A stretch of DNA of 64,000 bases from Hymenopus coronatus (lineage: Eukaryota; Arthropoda; Insecta; Mantodea; Hymenopodidae). The stretch covers positions 34,643,509 through 34,707,508 of the forward strand of contig CM060886.1 of the NCBI GenBank assembly GCA_030762935.1. The letters run 5' to 3'. Positions 1 through 11,748 of the stretch are shown in pieces (position 1 is the stretch's first letter; the number at the start of each line of letters is the position of its first letter). The notes below the pieces were generated by a model, which was not told where the DNA came from, ran no database searches, and saw only the letters and a list, made by a program, of their open reading frames with translations. Both the position numbers and the translations under genes were made by a program.

Positions 1-499
1 TGAATTATAATAAGTAAGATCCCAGCTGTTATCTAGTAGACAAGCTGATATGATTCTAGATATGTATTCAAACTTAATCTTCTCCTACATATAGAATGGA
101 GGTATTCACTTTATTGTGAATTACCCAACACTATGGTTCAAACTAAATATTTAATTCCTTCTTACTGAAAATTTGAGCAAAAATATATTCTGTAGGTACA
201 TATTTTATACATACAACTTCTGAATTTCACCACTTTATAAAGCAGGTTTTCTATGAAAAAATAACACTTCACTTTTGATGATTTAATTAATACATTTTCA
301 CATTTAATTAACATAAGTTTTTAATACTCTAGTATAAAATACCAACTTTGTGATGTTAATTTCATGAAATTTATTTTTTTGAAGTGTAAAATTTTTCACA
401 GCTAGCAAGATGCAAACATAATAACTTGAAGTTTTTGTTAATCATAAGCTTTTTGTAATTCTGTACTTAAAGACTCACAAATATTTCATTTTACAACAG
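1..499 (+). other. Duox intron, 3' part (window opens inside it)
   Basis: AT-rich sequence with no coding signal or recognised repeat. It ends in a pyrimidine-rich tract and the acceptor ttttacaacag directly before the first visible Duox exon. The exons for the peroxidase-like domain must lie upstream of the window. Confidence 0.8.
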
Positions 500-823
500 G
501 GCAGTGAACTGGCCTACATCTATGCATGCCTCTTCCTGGGTTTTGTACCCATTATTTGTGCTGGTGCGGGCTATGGTGTAGTGAAGTTGCAAAATCGAAG
601 ACGACGAAGATTAAGAATGCAACAGGAGGAGTTAAAGAATAGTATAGGAGGTAAAGTGGTCGACAAGATGGCAGTACGTGAGTGGTTACATGCTAACCAT
701 CGACGCCTTGTAAAAGTAAAGTTTGGCCCTGAGGCTGCAATTCACACTGTAGATCGAAAAGGAGAAAAATTACGAACACTCAGTTTCAGAGGCACAGATT
801 GTCTTACAGTGGAAGAGTCTCAG
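500..823 (+). CDS. Duox: Duox exon: first transmembrane helix and start of cytoplasmic loop
   Basis: Residues 1-108 of the visible protein. It starts GSELAYIYACLFLGF, a hydrophobic helix of about 25 residues, followed by the basic run KLQNRRRRRLR that marks the cytoplasmic side. The rest (VKVKFGPEAAIHTVDRKGEKLRTLSF) resembles the PH-like domain of the Duox loop. The acceptor is ttacaacag at 499 and the donor is cag|gtattt at 824; phase 0 at both ends. Met codon 581 lies inside the exon and is not a start. Confidence 0.95.
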
Positions 824-1101
824 GTATTTAATATGTTCTTTATTTCAAAATTTTAAGAATTTAATTGTAACAAGACATGTTTTCATATTTCAATGATTCA
901 TTTCTTCATTGTGTATATATTAACACCATCTGTTGGTGGAAGAGCAAATTGAAAGTGAAATCCATAGCCATAAATGAGGACATAAAACAAAAGAAGTTAC
1001 TTTAACATTTATGATTTATTTTTTGTGAAGTTTATTGAATTTGTTTTTTTTTTAAGCCAAACAAACAAAAATATCTGGTAGTGAAAGATTTGTTTTTATA
1101 G

Positions 1102-1334
1102 GATAATAGTGGCAGTGGAAAACGACCATTGGTGCTGTTACGAGTGCCACGAGATCATGATCTGGTGCTTGAATTTGATTCTCTTGCTGCGCGTCGAAAG
1201 TTTATCTCCAAGCTGGAGGCGTTCCTGAACTCTCACAAAAAGAGACTAGCCAGTGCACAAGCACCTCGCGATGCAATGCTAAGAAATGCTGAAACTCGTG
1301 AACGTAGGCAGAAGCGCCTTGAACATTTCTTCAG
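1102..1334 (+). CDS. Duox: Duox exon: cytoplasmic PH-like region
   Basis: Residues 109-186. It begins DNSGSGKRPLVLLRVPRDHD and ends in the basic, probably helical RNAETRERRQKRLEHFFR. The acceptor is tttttatag before 1102; the donor ag|gtaact splits an Arg codon (phase 2), completed by the first base of the next exon. The short 278-base intron upstream holds no recognisable repeat. Confidence 0.95.
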
Positions 1335-1924
1335 GTAACTCTAAGAAATATAGAATCAACTACAATGAAGCAAGTATAATTTATAACCAAATTACTGATG
1401 AATTAACCAATTCTTGCTGCACATACCAAAGTTTGACTTATAACATGTTCTTGGACCAATCCTTTGCTGGTTGGGTCATCATTTGGTTGCAAGTTTCTTC
1501 ACATATCATTTATTATAACATCAATATTTCTGTTAGTATCTTTACTCTCTTTGTTTCTTTTATTGCTCCTTTCCTTTTTTATTCTTGATCCTCTTTTACT
1601 ATCACTTAGTCTGTTTAATTTTTTCTTTTTCTTCTACATCCTCTCTAAATATCACAGAAGTTTAATTTAATTTTTTTTTTGTTCTGCTTTCTGTTAGTTA
1701 AATGTTAAATATTTCACATAGTAATTTACAGTACTATTAAATTATATAACTTTCTTTAAGATATGTATTCATATAACTAGCTATTAGTACATGAATCTTG
1801 AATAAAGATTGTTTCCAGCATATTCTTATTATATTTGTTCAAAGACATGGTGTAAATGAGCACAACTGTGAAAAAAAATAAAATTTTGAAAATTTTATGT
1901 ATGATAATAATTTTTTTTGTTTAG

Positions 1925-2138
1925 AGAAGCATATGCTCTCACATTTGGACTGAAGCCTGGGGAGAAACGTCGTGCAGGCAGTGGGGAAGAGGATGACAGT
2001 GAAGTAATGACGGTTATGCGTACATCATTATCTAAGAGTGAATTTGCCAGTGCATTGGGTATGAAACCTGATGCTGTCTTTGTACGGAAGATGTTCAATA
2101 TTGTAGACAAAGATGGTGATGGACGCATATCTTTTCAG
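1925..2138 (+). CDS. Duox: Duox exon: linker and first EF-hand
   Basis: Residues 187-257: a charged linker (GEKRRAGSGEEDDSEV), then SLSKSEFASALGMKPDAVFV leading into the EF-hand helix and loop DKDGDGRISFQ. The twelfth loop residue, the bidentate Glu, is the first codon of the next exon, so the intron cuts the calcium loop between positions 11 and 12. The acceptor is ttttttgtttag; the donor is cag|gtaaaa, phase 0. Confidence 0.95.
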
Positions 2139-2689
2139 GTAAAATTTACATTTAATAACAAATTTCCTGGTTAATTTACTATTCAATTGCAGGTGTAACC
2201 TAAATGTGTTCAGATACTGACTGTTGTTTGAAAGAGAAAGAGAAAGAGAAAAAAATCAGATGTGTTATATTCACATGGCTTCTGTGCCTTCCATTGTTTA
2301 TTTTCATAGCTTCCACTACCTAAAAAGCTTATTTTTCTACCTACTTCCCTAATTGAGATAAGTTTTTGCAGAACTAGATTTATTACATATGTTGAAGGGG
2401 CAAGGGGGATATAGGAAACTGCATTGATATAGATGTTTATTTTTTTCCATTATACCCAAGAAAAACTAAGAATTAGCAGTACTTAAATAAATAAAAAAAA
2501 GAAAGGAAAAAATAGAGAACGAAAGGATGCATTAATGCAGGTATTTCAAAATGTATGAAACTAGAAATACTTCATTTACAATAAATTGTGTGATTTGCGA
2601 GAGATACTTCTTTTGTGTACTATGTTTTTGTATACAACTTATGATTTATTAAAAATAATTCCTTAATTCCTTCTGGTCGGATAGCTTCA

Positions 2690-2970
2690 CAGGCAATTTC
2701 CAGAAAATTCAATATATACATATTATTTTTCATATAAATACTTTAAATATATGGCATTTAAATAAAAAAAAAAATGGTTCGCTATTTTTGAGAAAATTAA
2801 AAAACAAAAATGATGATTGATTGATGGATGGGTGGGTGTATGCATGGATGTACGGTAGGTGCGTAAGTGGGTGAATAATGGGGTGGATGGATGGATGGAT
2901 GGATGGATGGATGGATGGATGGATGGACGGACAGATGGATGGACAGTAGGTAGGTAGAGAAAGTAAAAAT
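2690..2970 (+). repeat. Family R repeat, 3' portion with microsatellite
   Basis: It matches other copies in the window by the block ccagaaaattcaatatat, the gagaaaattaaaa block and the terminal gtagagaaagtaaaaat. Other copies lie at 16880, 22001, 46221/52354, 53850 (reverse) and 54787. The part between the middle block and the end is replaced here by a GGAT array. Confidence 0.65.
2816..2942 (+). repeat. (GGAT)n microsatellite
   Basis: About eleven nearly perfect ggat units at 2884-2928, flanked by decayed units (gattgattgatgg, ggacggacagatgg). It sits inside the family R repeat at the place where other copies carry AC or TC arrays. Confidence 0.9.
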
Positions 2971-3233
2971 AGTAGGTACATTAGGCAAAAGGGAGCTTGA
3001 TTTATTTTTCATCAATCACTTTGAGTGATGTTTCCTCTATGTTCATGCAAATTATTCTCAAACATTGGCATATGATTAATTAAACCTTGTGAAAAATTCT
3101 TTATTATATCATTAGACATTTAAGTAGTGATTTTTTAACAGTTCGATAGCTTGTATTATTTTGGTTGCTTAATGAAATGAGTGGCATAATTGGCATATTA
3201 AATTAAAATGTATATCTTTTGTTTCTTCTCTAG

Positions 3234-3583
3234 GAATTTTTGGATACAGTTGTACTTTTCTCAAGAGGAAAGACAGAGGATAAACTTAGAATTATATTTG
3301 ACATGTGTGATAATGACCGCAATGGAGTAATTGACAAAGGAGAACTATCCGAGATGCTACGATCATTAGTTGAAATTGCCCGTACTACCAGTCTGTCAGA
3401 TGAACATGTTACTGAGCTCATTGATGGAATGTTTCAAGATGCAGGTCTTCAAAGAAAGGACTTTTTAACATACAATGATTTTAAACTCATGATGAAAGAA
3501 TATAAAGGTGACTTTGTGGCCATTGGTCTGGACTGTAAAGGTGCTAAGCAGAATTTTCTTGATACTTCTACTAACGTTGCCAG
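3234..3583 (+). CDS. Duox: Duox exon: second EF-hand and third degenerate EF-like unit
   Basis: Residues 258-373. The first codon (Glu) completes the EF-1 loop. EF-2 has the full loop DNDRNGVIDKGE within IFDMCD...ELSEMLRSL. A third unit (GMFQDAGLQRKDFLTYNDF) keeps the helices but lacks the acidic loop pattern. The following EYKGDFVAIGLDCKGAKQNFL is the second PH-like part of the loop. The acceptor is ttctctag at 3233; the donor cag|gtgagt splits an Arg codon (phase 2). Confidence 0.96.
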
Positions 3584-6500
3584 GTGAGTTATTTTATTCC
3601 TGAGCTTCCAGAAAAGATAATAAAATTTGTTCCTAATATTGGTTACACAAATCATATTTCAAATTCCATTACATGCTAGTTGGTGAACCAAGACCTTTAA
3701 TTTAGTTGGATGTAAAGCTCAGAACTTTCAAACTTAGTTTCAGTTTCATTCTAACTATGCTTTTAATCATGCTAAGCTGTCAGAACCAAAACTATTAAAT
3801 TACAAGATGAAGCGAATACTCGGAGAAATTATGAATTGCATTAAATGCTTCAGAACACTTTATCTAGTCTTTGATGTTATTGCTGACAGGATGAAATCAC
3901 CAAATTTTTATAGACTGAAGAAATAAAATGTACGACTAACTTATAAAATAACATTGCAGTGTTTAACCTAACATTAGGAATTAACTTAAAACAGTAATCA
4001 GATGATGTAATGCTTGAGAGAAACATTTTACTTTTGTTTGAATTGTTTATTCTAAAGATTGAATCATAGTTAACTGCAATTAGGTTATATTCCAGTTTAG
4101 AGTTGAAATTGTTAAATTTTAATTCCAATTTTAACAGGGTAATCATTATGTTTAATACTAAAAAGCTCCATTGCTTTCAACTACAAATGGAAAAATGCAC
4201 TAGCATCCAATACTAAAGTAGCTCCCAAATGTAACTCCTGATACCATTCACTAGATTTATTATGTCTTATTAGCTGCAATGTGCTTAACCTTCATTGATG
4301 TGAATGTGATATGAAATCCTGTGCGTGACTGTTAAATAACCTATTTTACCAGTAGATAACATTGGATAACTCCATTAAATAATACAAATCTCGACATTGG
4401 GATTTAAGGCATAATAGGAGTAGCTAACTCAACAAACCAAGAATTATAGGATTGCATCCAGTCAATATGGATATTCTGCATTCAAGTGAAACTGTGGAAA
4501 AGGACAGTGAGGGCCCAACTGAAGCAATTGGTGTTATGGTATGGATGAATGCTGACAGTTTTTTATTTAATTCAGATATATACATTTTACAATTTTTTTT
4601 GTAAAAAAGTATTCACTCACACCATTGTACAATATTATAAGATCAGATAATCTGCAGTTATCATATGTCTGAATGGCCATGCAGTCTAGAGCATGATATG
4701 CAACAGTTGACCATACTGGTACACCTCAAAGTACCAAAATATTTTTTGTATGTATTCTTATTTATTTGAACACCTCACCTCTATTACTAGATATCCATGA
4801 ATGGGTTAAGGAAGCTGGCATAAATAATATTTACCAATTTCTATAACAAAAGTTTACATTTGTTTCAGAGTTTATTTAAAAGCATCTTTACCATTTGGCG
4901 CTGAGATAACTTATGCAAGTTTTTATTGTTGCTTCACAGTACAATATTACTTTTTACTCTCATTTTTTAAATCAATGAAAATTACAAAGTAAAATATTTG
5001 ATCCATGGAACTTCTAAGCAAAATTTCAACGCTTCTAGTGGAGAGATCTATGGTGAGCCAAAGCTAACCACAATGCACAGAATATCAGAGGTACAAAGCA
5101 ATAATAACAGGATTGACAGGACAGCATTCCAAACCTCCATGCCATGGGTCCTATTTATTACAGAAATTCCCACATTTGAATTGGAAATCAGATATTCAAA
5201 AGCCTTTGCTTCAACAATAAAAAAAGACCATTTATCATTTTTCTTGTAATGTTGTATGTATTTCCATCATGGATATGTCCCTTCCAATTAGGTATGTCAA
5301 TTTATGTAAAAACCAACTACCTGTATCAAAACATCTTTTACATACTCCAACCAGTATAGAAGTATTTTACACTGCAAAACTGTGAACTGCAAATGGTATT
5401 TTTAGTTCCAGTGAGTACATAAAAGGAAAACATAATATTGTTGGTTAAATAATTGCACTAGAAAGTCAAAGAAGTCAAATAATGCTAATGTTATGACTCT
5501 TGGAATATGTGGTGATAGCTTCTACATGCTTCTACTATGTCTCATATCAGAATTTGTAATTCTGTCTTCATTAGCCTCTAATTTGATAATCATTGGGTTC
5601 AACTATATTTATTACATAATAATTCTGTCCAGTAGAAATAGTGATTCCCCTTCTCATTAAACATATAATATACCTATGAGCTGAAGTTAACTTGATGAAA
5701 TTGTTCTCGGGATTCTAGCCAGGTGCTGAAGAATTCAAATTCCAACATTTCAAAAATTTTCATCATCTTCATCTTCAGGAAAACTGAACTGTGAGGAACT
5801 AACTAAGGGTGGTTTAGGTGGCACAAGCCACAATGGCTGCATAGGATTATTCCCTCTTCAGCCTTGTGATTACATTTTTATTGTTTGTTTGGGGTTTTGA
5901 GACTCTCAACAGCACGACATGACAATGAATTCCATTCCTTTATTTGTAGAAGATCACTAGGGTTGTGCCAACCAAGAGATGAATTTAATTGACTCAGCTA
6001 CTTTATGGAACTTCATTTAAAACTAAGATTGTGGTATAATTAAGCTTGAGCACAAACTGCTTAGAAACATCACACAAAGCTTCACTGCAGCTTAAGTCTA
6101 TCCTGGGCATGGCCCTCATAGAAAATTCCACTAAGAAACCTACTAAAAAAAAAACAAAAGGCCACACACACATGTGCGCTTGCATGCTGCACAGACAAAG
6201 ACAAAATATTTGTTTTTTATTCATATATACATATATTACCTGTAAAATCTTGACATTGAATTGTTCGATGAAACACAATATTTTCCCTACTTATTATATA
6301 TAGTAGAGAGAGTAAAATGTGGAAAATTTCATTTTTTCCAAATTGTCTTGGCTTGTATAAAAGCATCACTATGTAGGGAATAAACATTGTGCTGTAGACT
6401 AGGAAGCAATTTGTATGAGAGTGTGATGGTCTTTCACAGCTTTTAACTGGTACCTTTTAGTCACTATAAGTTGACATAAAAAAGTACTACATGCGAAAGA

Positions 6501-7197
6501 TAATTTCTTTAACACAATTGTCTCAAATTTCCTAACTGATTATAGCCCTGGAGAATTAATGCAAGATTTGCATACCACCTAAATATGTCTCAACAATTTA
6601 AAGATAACACCAATTTCTAAATCAAAACTAAGTATTCAGTTAATTGAAACATTAATGAGAATGCATAGTGAAGTAACTAATTAATGTTGCAAATTTTATA
6701 TATGATGTATAAGATACACAAATTTATAAGCATCTTCAACATTATTATTTCTTGCATTTAAATCCTGACTTTTGATAAAATCAATAAGTTTGACTCTGAA
6801 AATAGTCACTTCATTTACTAGGTTTCATTTTTATCTGTGATTTCCCTCATACTGATAGAGCAAGAAGATGTCATAGTGACTGGTAAACAGTCATATTGTT
6901 CTCTAACAAGGAGCAGTGATCATTTTGAAAGAGAAAGCAATGACAGCAACCTCTACCTAGAAAGATTGATTATGGTGTGTAGAAGAGAAATAAAACCAGA
7001 GCACTCAGGATGTGATCACATTGCTTTCTAATGAAACCAGCCATCACATGCAGCCTTTCATCTTTAATGTTATGCAGAGATGTATAACATTCAAGGTAGT
7101 TCTGTTTTGTGTTTTGCTTTTTGACAAGCTGAATATGAACACAATACACCTTAGGTCTGTGGTTTACAATTATTATTGTTCTATAGCGCAGCCAAAA
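3584..7197 (+). other. Duox intron 4, 5' part: no recognised features
   Basis: AT-rich, no coding signal and no known repeat apart from the 36-base leader-like segment at 6649-6684. Short reading frames here have no recognisable composition or motif. Confidence 0.6.
6649..6684 (+). repeat. 36-base leader shared with the hairpin insertion at 15.5 kb
   Basis: 34 of 36 bases agree with the reverse strand of 15532-15567 (starts acattaatg, ends agtgaagtaactaattaa). In the 15.5 kb copy this segment lies between a target duplication and a long hairpin. Here no hairpin follows, so it is either a truncated copy or the arms have decayed. Confidence 0.6.
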
Positions 7198-7519
7198 GGT
7201 CGTCTCCTTAGTATGGTGGTAGCTCGGCTGCTTGCCAGGTGGGCGGTTCAATTCCTGGTACTGACACGGGAAATTTTCCCTGGCTGGGAGACCTAGTCCA
7301 GGGTGCACTCAGCAATGGGGGGTGAGGGGGGGGGGGCTGAGGAGCTACTTGGTTGAGAAGACTGGCTCCAGATTGAGAAGGCCGCATCAACTGGCCGGGA
7401 GGGATTCAAGGCACTGATCAAGTCTCACCCTCCAGAACTACACCCCATTCATGATGGCCTCAGTCCAAGATGGGGGATGCAGCAGACAATCCTTTGTGGA
7501 ATGTCGTGCCTTGGAGTTA
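7198..7519 (+). mobile_element. SINE-1 (tRNA-derived), interrupted at its 3' end by mariner
   Basis: The head ggtcgtctccttagtatgg and the B-box-like ggttcaattcc give a tRNA-like pol III promoter. The body matches the reverse strand of 51343-51690 along its whole length, from the head to gtcgtgcc(t/a)tggag, and the head recurs at 63945-64000. The copy ends at the TA (7518-7519) used by the mariner at 7520. Confidence 0.88.
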
Positions 7520-8808
7520 CAAGGGTCATTCAAATGTAAACGGTAATTGTTGCATATCACAGAGGAAGCAGTTCAGAGTGGGGTGGTGGAGTGTGGGGGG
7601 CTGAAGGTCGGTGTGTTAGGGAGGGGGAACTAGCTTTGTTAGCCGCTTCGCTAGGTTATGGTGTCAGTACAGCCATAAGTGAGTAAGAAGTCCCTTCGCC
7701 TGTTGCACAATGCATTGTTATCAAGTTTTTAACCAAGGAAGGGGTTAAACCTTTGGAGATTTTAACTCATTTAAGGGCACAGTTTGAGGGCACTACACTG
7801 TCACAGAATCAAGTGTTTACTTGGGCCAGACAATTTAAGGGTGGCCGAGAAGTTGCGGAAAATTAAGGTCATGCTCAACGCCCAAGGTCAAGTCTCACAG
7901 ATGACAACATCCATGCTGTTCAAGAGCATATTGAAAGTGATCGCTGCTCCACTGTCAAAGAAATCTCATCAGAAGTGGGTGTCAACATTGGGAGTGCTCA
8001 TACCATTATTAGGAACCATCTTGGCTTTAGAAAAATTAGTGCTTGATGGGTTCTGAAGTTGTTAACCGGGCAGCAAAAACATGCCAGGTTGGACATCTGT
8101 GAGAGGCTTCTGAATTGGTTCCGGCAAGAAGAAGAGGATTTCTCGCGATGGATCATTGCATGTGATGAGACATGGGTTAATCATTACACTCTGGAAACCA
8201 AAATGGCAAGTAAGGAGTGGCAACGGAAGGATGAAGCCTATCCAGTGAAGGCCAAACAACGCCACTCAGCCAGAAAAGTTCACAATTGTGTTTTTCGACA
8301 ACAGAGGAGTTTTGCTGGTTTATTTTCTTCATGATCGATGTACAGTGACTGCAGCTTACTATTGCCAATTGTTAAAGTCTGTTAAAGCTGTCTACCGAAG
8401 CAAAAGATGTTGTATGCCCATTGGAGATGTCATCCTTCTCCAAGACAATGCTATGCCTCACACTGCCAATTTGACAATGGACACAATGGCGTACATGCAC
8501 TGGGAAACCCCTGAACACCCTCCCTATAGTCCAGACTTGTCCCCCCAGACTATTTTTTGTTTGCAACCATGAAAGAATTGCTTGGAGGGAAACATTTCGA
8601 AAACAACAAGGACGTCAAGGAGCATGTGCACAATTGGTTGGCGACACACCCTCAAACTTTCATTGAAGAAGGAATGTTCAAGCTTCAAAACGCTGGCAAA
8701 AATGTGTAGAGTGTGAAGGAGGTTATGTTGAGAAATGAAGTCACTTGTGTATATATTTAATCAATAAATATTTTAACAAAATTACCATTTATATTTGAAT
8801 CACTCTCG
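7520..8808 (+). mobile_element. mariner transposon (DD34D, defective)
   Basis: A 1289-bp element flanked by TA on both sides (7518-7519 and 8809-8810). The ends are imperfect inverted repeats of about 28 bp: caagggtcattcaaatgtaa at the left, cgagagtgattcaaatataa reading inward from the right. It encodes a broken mariner transposase. It inserted into the TA near the end of the SINE at 7198. Confidence 0.93.
7784..8710 (+). pseudogene. mariner transposase, frameshifted
   Basis: Frames switch several times. A helix-turn-helix-like N-terminal part lies in 7800-8050. The first catalytic Asp is in IIACDETW (about 8155-8178), the second in LQDNAMPH (about 8440-8463) and the third in PDYFLF just after a run of cytosines near 8540, where the frame is lost. 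Counting across that break gives 34 residues between the second and third Asp, the DD34D spacing of mariner. The family cuts and pastes at TA. This copy cannot make a full protein. Confidence 0.9.
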
Positions 8809-8810
8809 TA

Positions 8811-9457
8811 CATTTAGCATGGCCAAAAATATTTAGGTGTGGGAGGTTATATATAGGACCCATTTTCTAAACAATAGTATAAAATTAAATGATAAATATG
8901 AATTAATCATTAACTGAAGTATTACAAATCATCAATTATACATTCACAGATTAAATGTAGTAATTGGAATTGAAATTAGATTTTGCAATTACTTCTTACA
9001 GTTTTAGCAAGGGGTGTTCCAAACCTGTCCTGGCTATGCCTCTGTTATCATTCTGGTGACAAGGTAGTAGCAATGCATAAATCTGATTTACATAGCTGCA
9101 GAGATACGATACTACTCCGAACCATCAAGCATGAACACATGATGTTATTCAAATTGCATCTTTAGTGATGCATCAGTGCATCATAGAATCTTCTGCTGCT
9201 AGCAGAACAGCCTTCAACTCGCCTCATCAGTTTTAACATCATATTAAGTGGAATCTCTTGAGGGTTAGCACAGAAACTCACATCCTCAACAATGACATTG
9301 CTGACAGTTTTGTGCAGGAAATTGGAGTTAAAAATTAGTATACATGGAAGTTCTCTTCTTATACTTTTTTTTTTATTCATAAAATATTACAACTCTCCCT
9401 TTCTTTGGCATTATTTTGTTCATAATTTTATCTAATGTTACTTGTTATTTCATGTAG
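8811..9457 (+). other. Duox intron 4, 3' part: no recognised features
   Basis: AT-rich sequence without coding signal or known repeat. It ends in the acceptor ttatttcatgtag. Confidence 0.6.
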
Positions 9458-9621
9458 GATGACCAGTTTTCATATTGAGCCTGCACAAGAAGGAGGTAGG
9501 CACTGGCTGATGAAACAATGGGATTGTATAACTACATTTCTGGAAGAGAACCGACAGAATATTTTCTACCTTTTCATCTTCTATGTAATTACTATTGCAT
9601 TATTTGTGGAACGGTTCATTC
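9458..9621 (+). CDS. Duox: Duox exon: end of cytoplasmic loop and next transmembrane helix
   Basis: Residues 374-428. The loop tail MTSFHIEPAQEGGRHWLMKQ and TTFLEENRQN precede the helix IFYLFIFYVITIALFVERFI, the first helix of the oxidase core. The first base completes the Arg codon left by the previous exon; the donor is c|gtaagt, phase 1. Confidence 0.95.
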
Positions 9622-9831
9622 GTAAGTATATATTAAAGTATTCAAAACCTCTATTCTTGTTTTGTATAGTAGGTTATAATGGACATATGAAATCTTAAAT
9701 ATTAGGAGTAAACTGAAGCACAAGTATTCCCAATTGAGCTTATTTGTTATTAATGATCATAGTTTAACAAAATATTAGTTTTGTGTAAAATATGTTAAAC
9801 AGATATCCAAACATTGTCATGAAAAACTGCA

Positions 9832-9835
<4 letters not shown>

Positions 9836-9865
<30 letters not shown>

Positions 9866-9866
9866 C
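9836..9866. repeat. (AT)n microsatellite
   Basis: An uninterrupted run of about 14 ta units in intron 5. Confidence 0.9.
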
Positions 9867-10016
9867 ATATGCTCATGATAAAAAAAAAGAAAAATTGGAA
9901 TATTTTCTATCATCAGTAAAGATACAAGGCAGGTCTTCTGCAGACAAAAGTACAATCACCAATGTATTTTTAACTTGGAAAATATGTTATATAACAGGAC
10001 AATAAAAACAATTTGC

Positions 10017-10137
10017 AGCCTGCCTCTGAGGTGGTAGCGTGTCTCCTCACATTTGATAGGTCTTGAGTTTGATGTTATGGTTAGTTATTTAGATATGCTC
10101 TTTTTTCTCCAAGAGTTTTCCTTATCCTGAGAAGATG
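10017..10137 (+). mobile_element. SINE-3 fragment (tRNA-derived), diverged
   Basis: It shares with the better copies at 27801 and 39816 the pattern gaggtggtagcgtgtctcctcacattt...ggtcttgagtttga (A and B box positions) and the downstream gttttccttatcctgagaaga. It has no poly(A) end and is an old, truncated copy. Confidence 0.7.
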
Positions 10138-10625
10138 AATATCAACTGTTTACAAATACTACTATTAATTTACTTTGTAAATCTAATGATTGCCTATTTA
10201 CAGAGTTTTGACTTAAAATATTGTAAGCTATGTGAAAATAAAGCATCTTATTTTATTGTCAATACACCATGTGCCAGCAAAAAATATTGTCAAGATCTTT
10301 CCAGGCCCAAAAAGGATGGCATGATTTATTGTACAGGAAATAGAATCTTTCCATAAAAGCATCAGTATTTAATATAATAGATAAAATTTTACGTTGTACA
10401 AATGTAGCATACATTCAAAGAAAAAGGCTAGAGGAAAATAATTATTCAAGGGATAGGGATGCTAGATTGACAGACAGAAATGAAATTTCCACAATATTAG
10501 GCATTCTCTATTGATTGTTCTCAAAGTTGGGAACCTCACCAATGCATTGGAACTTTGGGCAAAGGATAGAACAGGAATGATTGAATTGAGATCTTATATG
10601 AGTCACAAGAGATTTCTGTTCCTTC

Positions 10626-10862
10626 TCAGGTGTAAAGATTCATTGATAAAAAATACAAGGGATATGAAACATATAGGTTAAGAGATAGGTTAGCAGTCAT
10701 TAGGAGCTTTCTGGATATGTTTGTGAAAAACTGCATTGCCAATTTTCGTTGACTATGTGCTGCCCTTCTTTGTTCTATTAATCTTTTCGTCAGCTCCCTT
10801 TGCTCTAAATTCAGGGCCCTGTTAAAAAAAAAAAACAACCATTTGAATACATAGATATGCAT
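10626..10862 (-). other. Charged reading frame on the antisense strand, unassigned
   Basis: Reading right to left, a 78-codon frame contains LEQRELTKRLIEQRRAAHSQ, an alpha-helical, coiled-coil-like charged segment, within a purine-rich stretch that runs on to about 11300. It could be a decayed retrotransposon ORF1 or chance. No family recognised. Confidence 0.2.
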
Positions 10863-11431
10863 TTTACCAATATATTCCTTTTCCCTCTTCTCTTTTTGAA
10901 TCTAAAAGCTTCGCTGATTTCATAATTACCAACTTCTATCCTTAGTCTTCTACCCAGTAGTTCATGAAACCCTTTTTCATGGCTCTTCAATCTCTTTCTT
11001 CTATCTCCAAAATTACCAAGTTGTACCTTCTAGTCCAGTCTCGTCTTTGATATTCTCTACTCTTCTGATTTCTATCAACTTTTTACTTATTTCCTCTCCC
11101 TTTCTTTCCATTTCTATTGCTTCATTATTTATTCTAGCGCTTCCAATTCTCTAATTGCTGTGCTCATAGAACCTTTGGTCACCAAACTCTTTGCTACCTT
11201 CTTCCTCTCACTTGAGGCAACTATCACCGCACACGTCTACCTTCTTTTTCTGCTTGATATGAACTATCTGATTCAATAATGAGTTGCAGCTTCAATTTCA
11301 GCATGTGTGTTTTTGGTATAATTGCTGCTTAGTTTATTAGAAAGGATGATTATGACATATTTTTTTTTTACTCATATATTAAAAACTGAAATTGTGTGAT
11401 ATGAGCTAATCTTTTGTACCATTTATTGCAG
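10863..11431 (+). other. Duox intron 5, pyrimidine-rich part
   Basis: A C/T-rich tract (about 10900-11250) of unknown nature, possibly part of the same old antisense element as 10626-10862, then AT-rich sequence up to the acceptor accatttattgcag. Confidence 0.4.
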
Positions 11432-11622
11432 ATTATTCCTTCATGGCAGAGCACACAGATCTAAGACATATCATGGGAGTAGGAATTGCCATAACTAGAG
11501 GCTCTGCTGCTTCACTTTCATTCTGCTACTCTCTGCTGCTACTCACAATGTCTCGTAATCTGCTTACCAAACTCAAAGAATTTTCTATACAGCAATATAT
11601 ACCTCTGGATGCACATATACAG
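11432..11622 (+). CDS. Duox: Duox exon: haem-core helix 2
   Basis: Residues 429-492. It opens with HYSFMAEHTDLRHIMGVGI, a conserved Duox signature. The helix AASLSFCYSLLLLTMSRN follows, then LTKLKEFSIQQYIPLDAHIQ, which leads into the first haem histidines of the next exon. Entry is phase 1 (a His codon is split); the donor cag|gtaaat is phase 0. Confidence 0.95.
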
Positions 11623-11748
11623 GTAAATAAGCTCTGAGTGATGTAAAACACAATTTAGGTTATGTTATGTACATTTGGATTTAAGTGGTATAATGTAGTC
11701 AGACAGTTTAACTATATACACTTTCCACAAAATAGGTATAATCAATTG

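Noticed and set aside
1286..1670. Short open frames in the intron after exon 2
   Set aside because: They start inside the Duox exon in another frame or in T-rich intron sequence and encode low-complexity hydrophobic strings.
2730..3015. Pro/Ser/His-rich frames on the reverse strand
   Set aside because: Translation of the GGAT microsatellite only.
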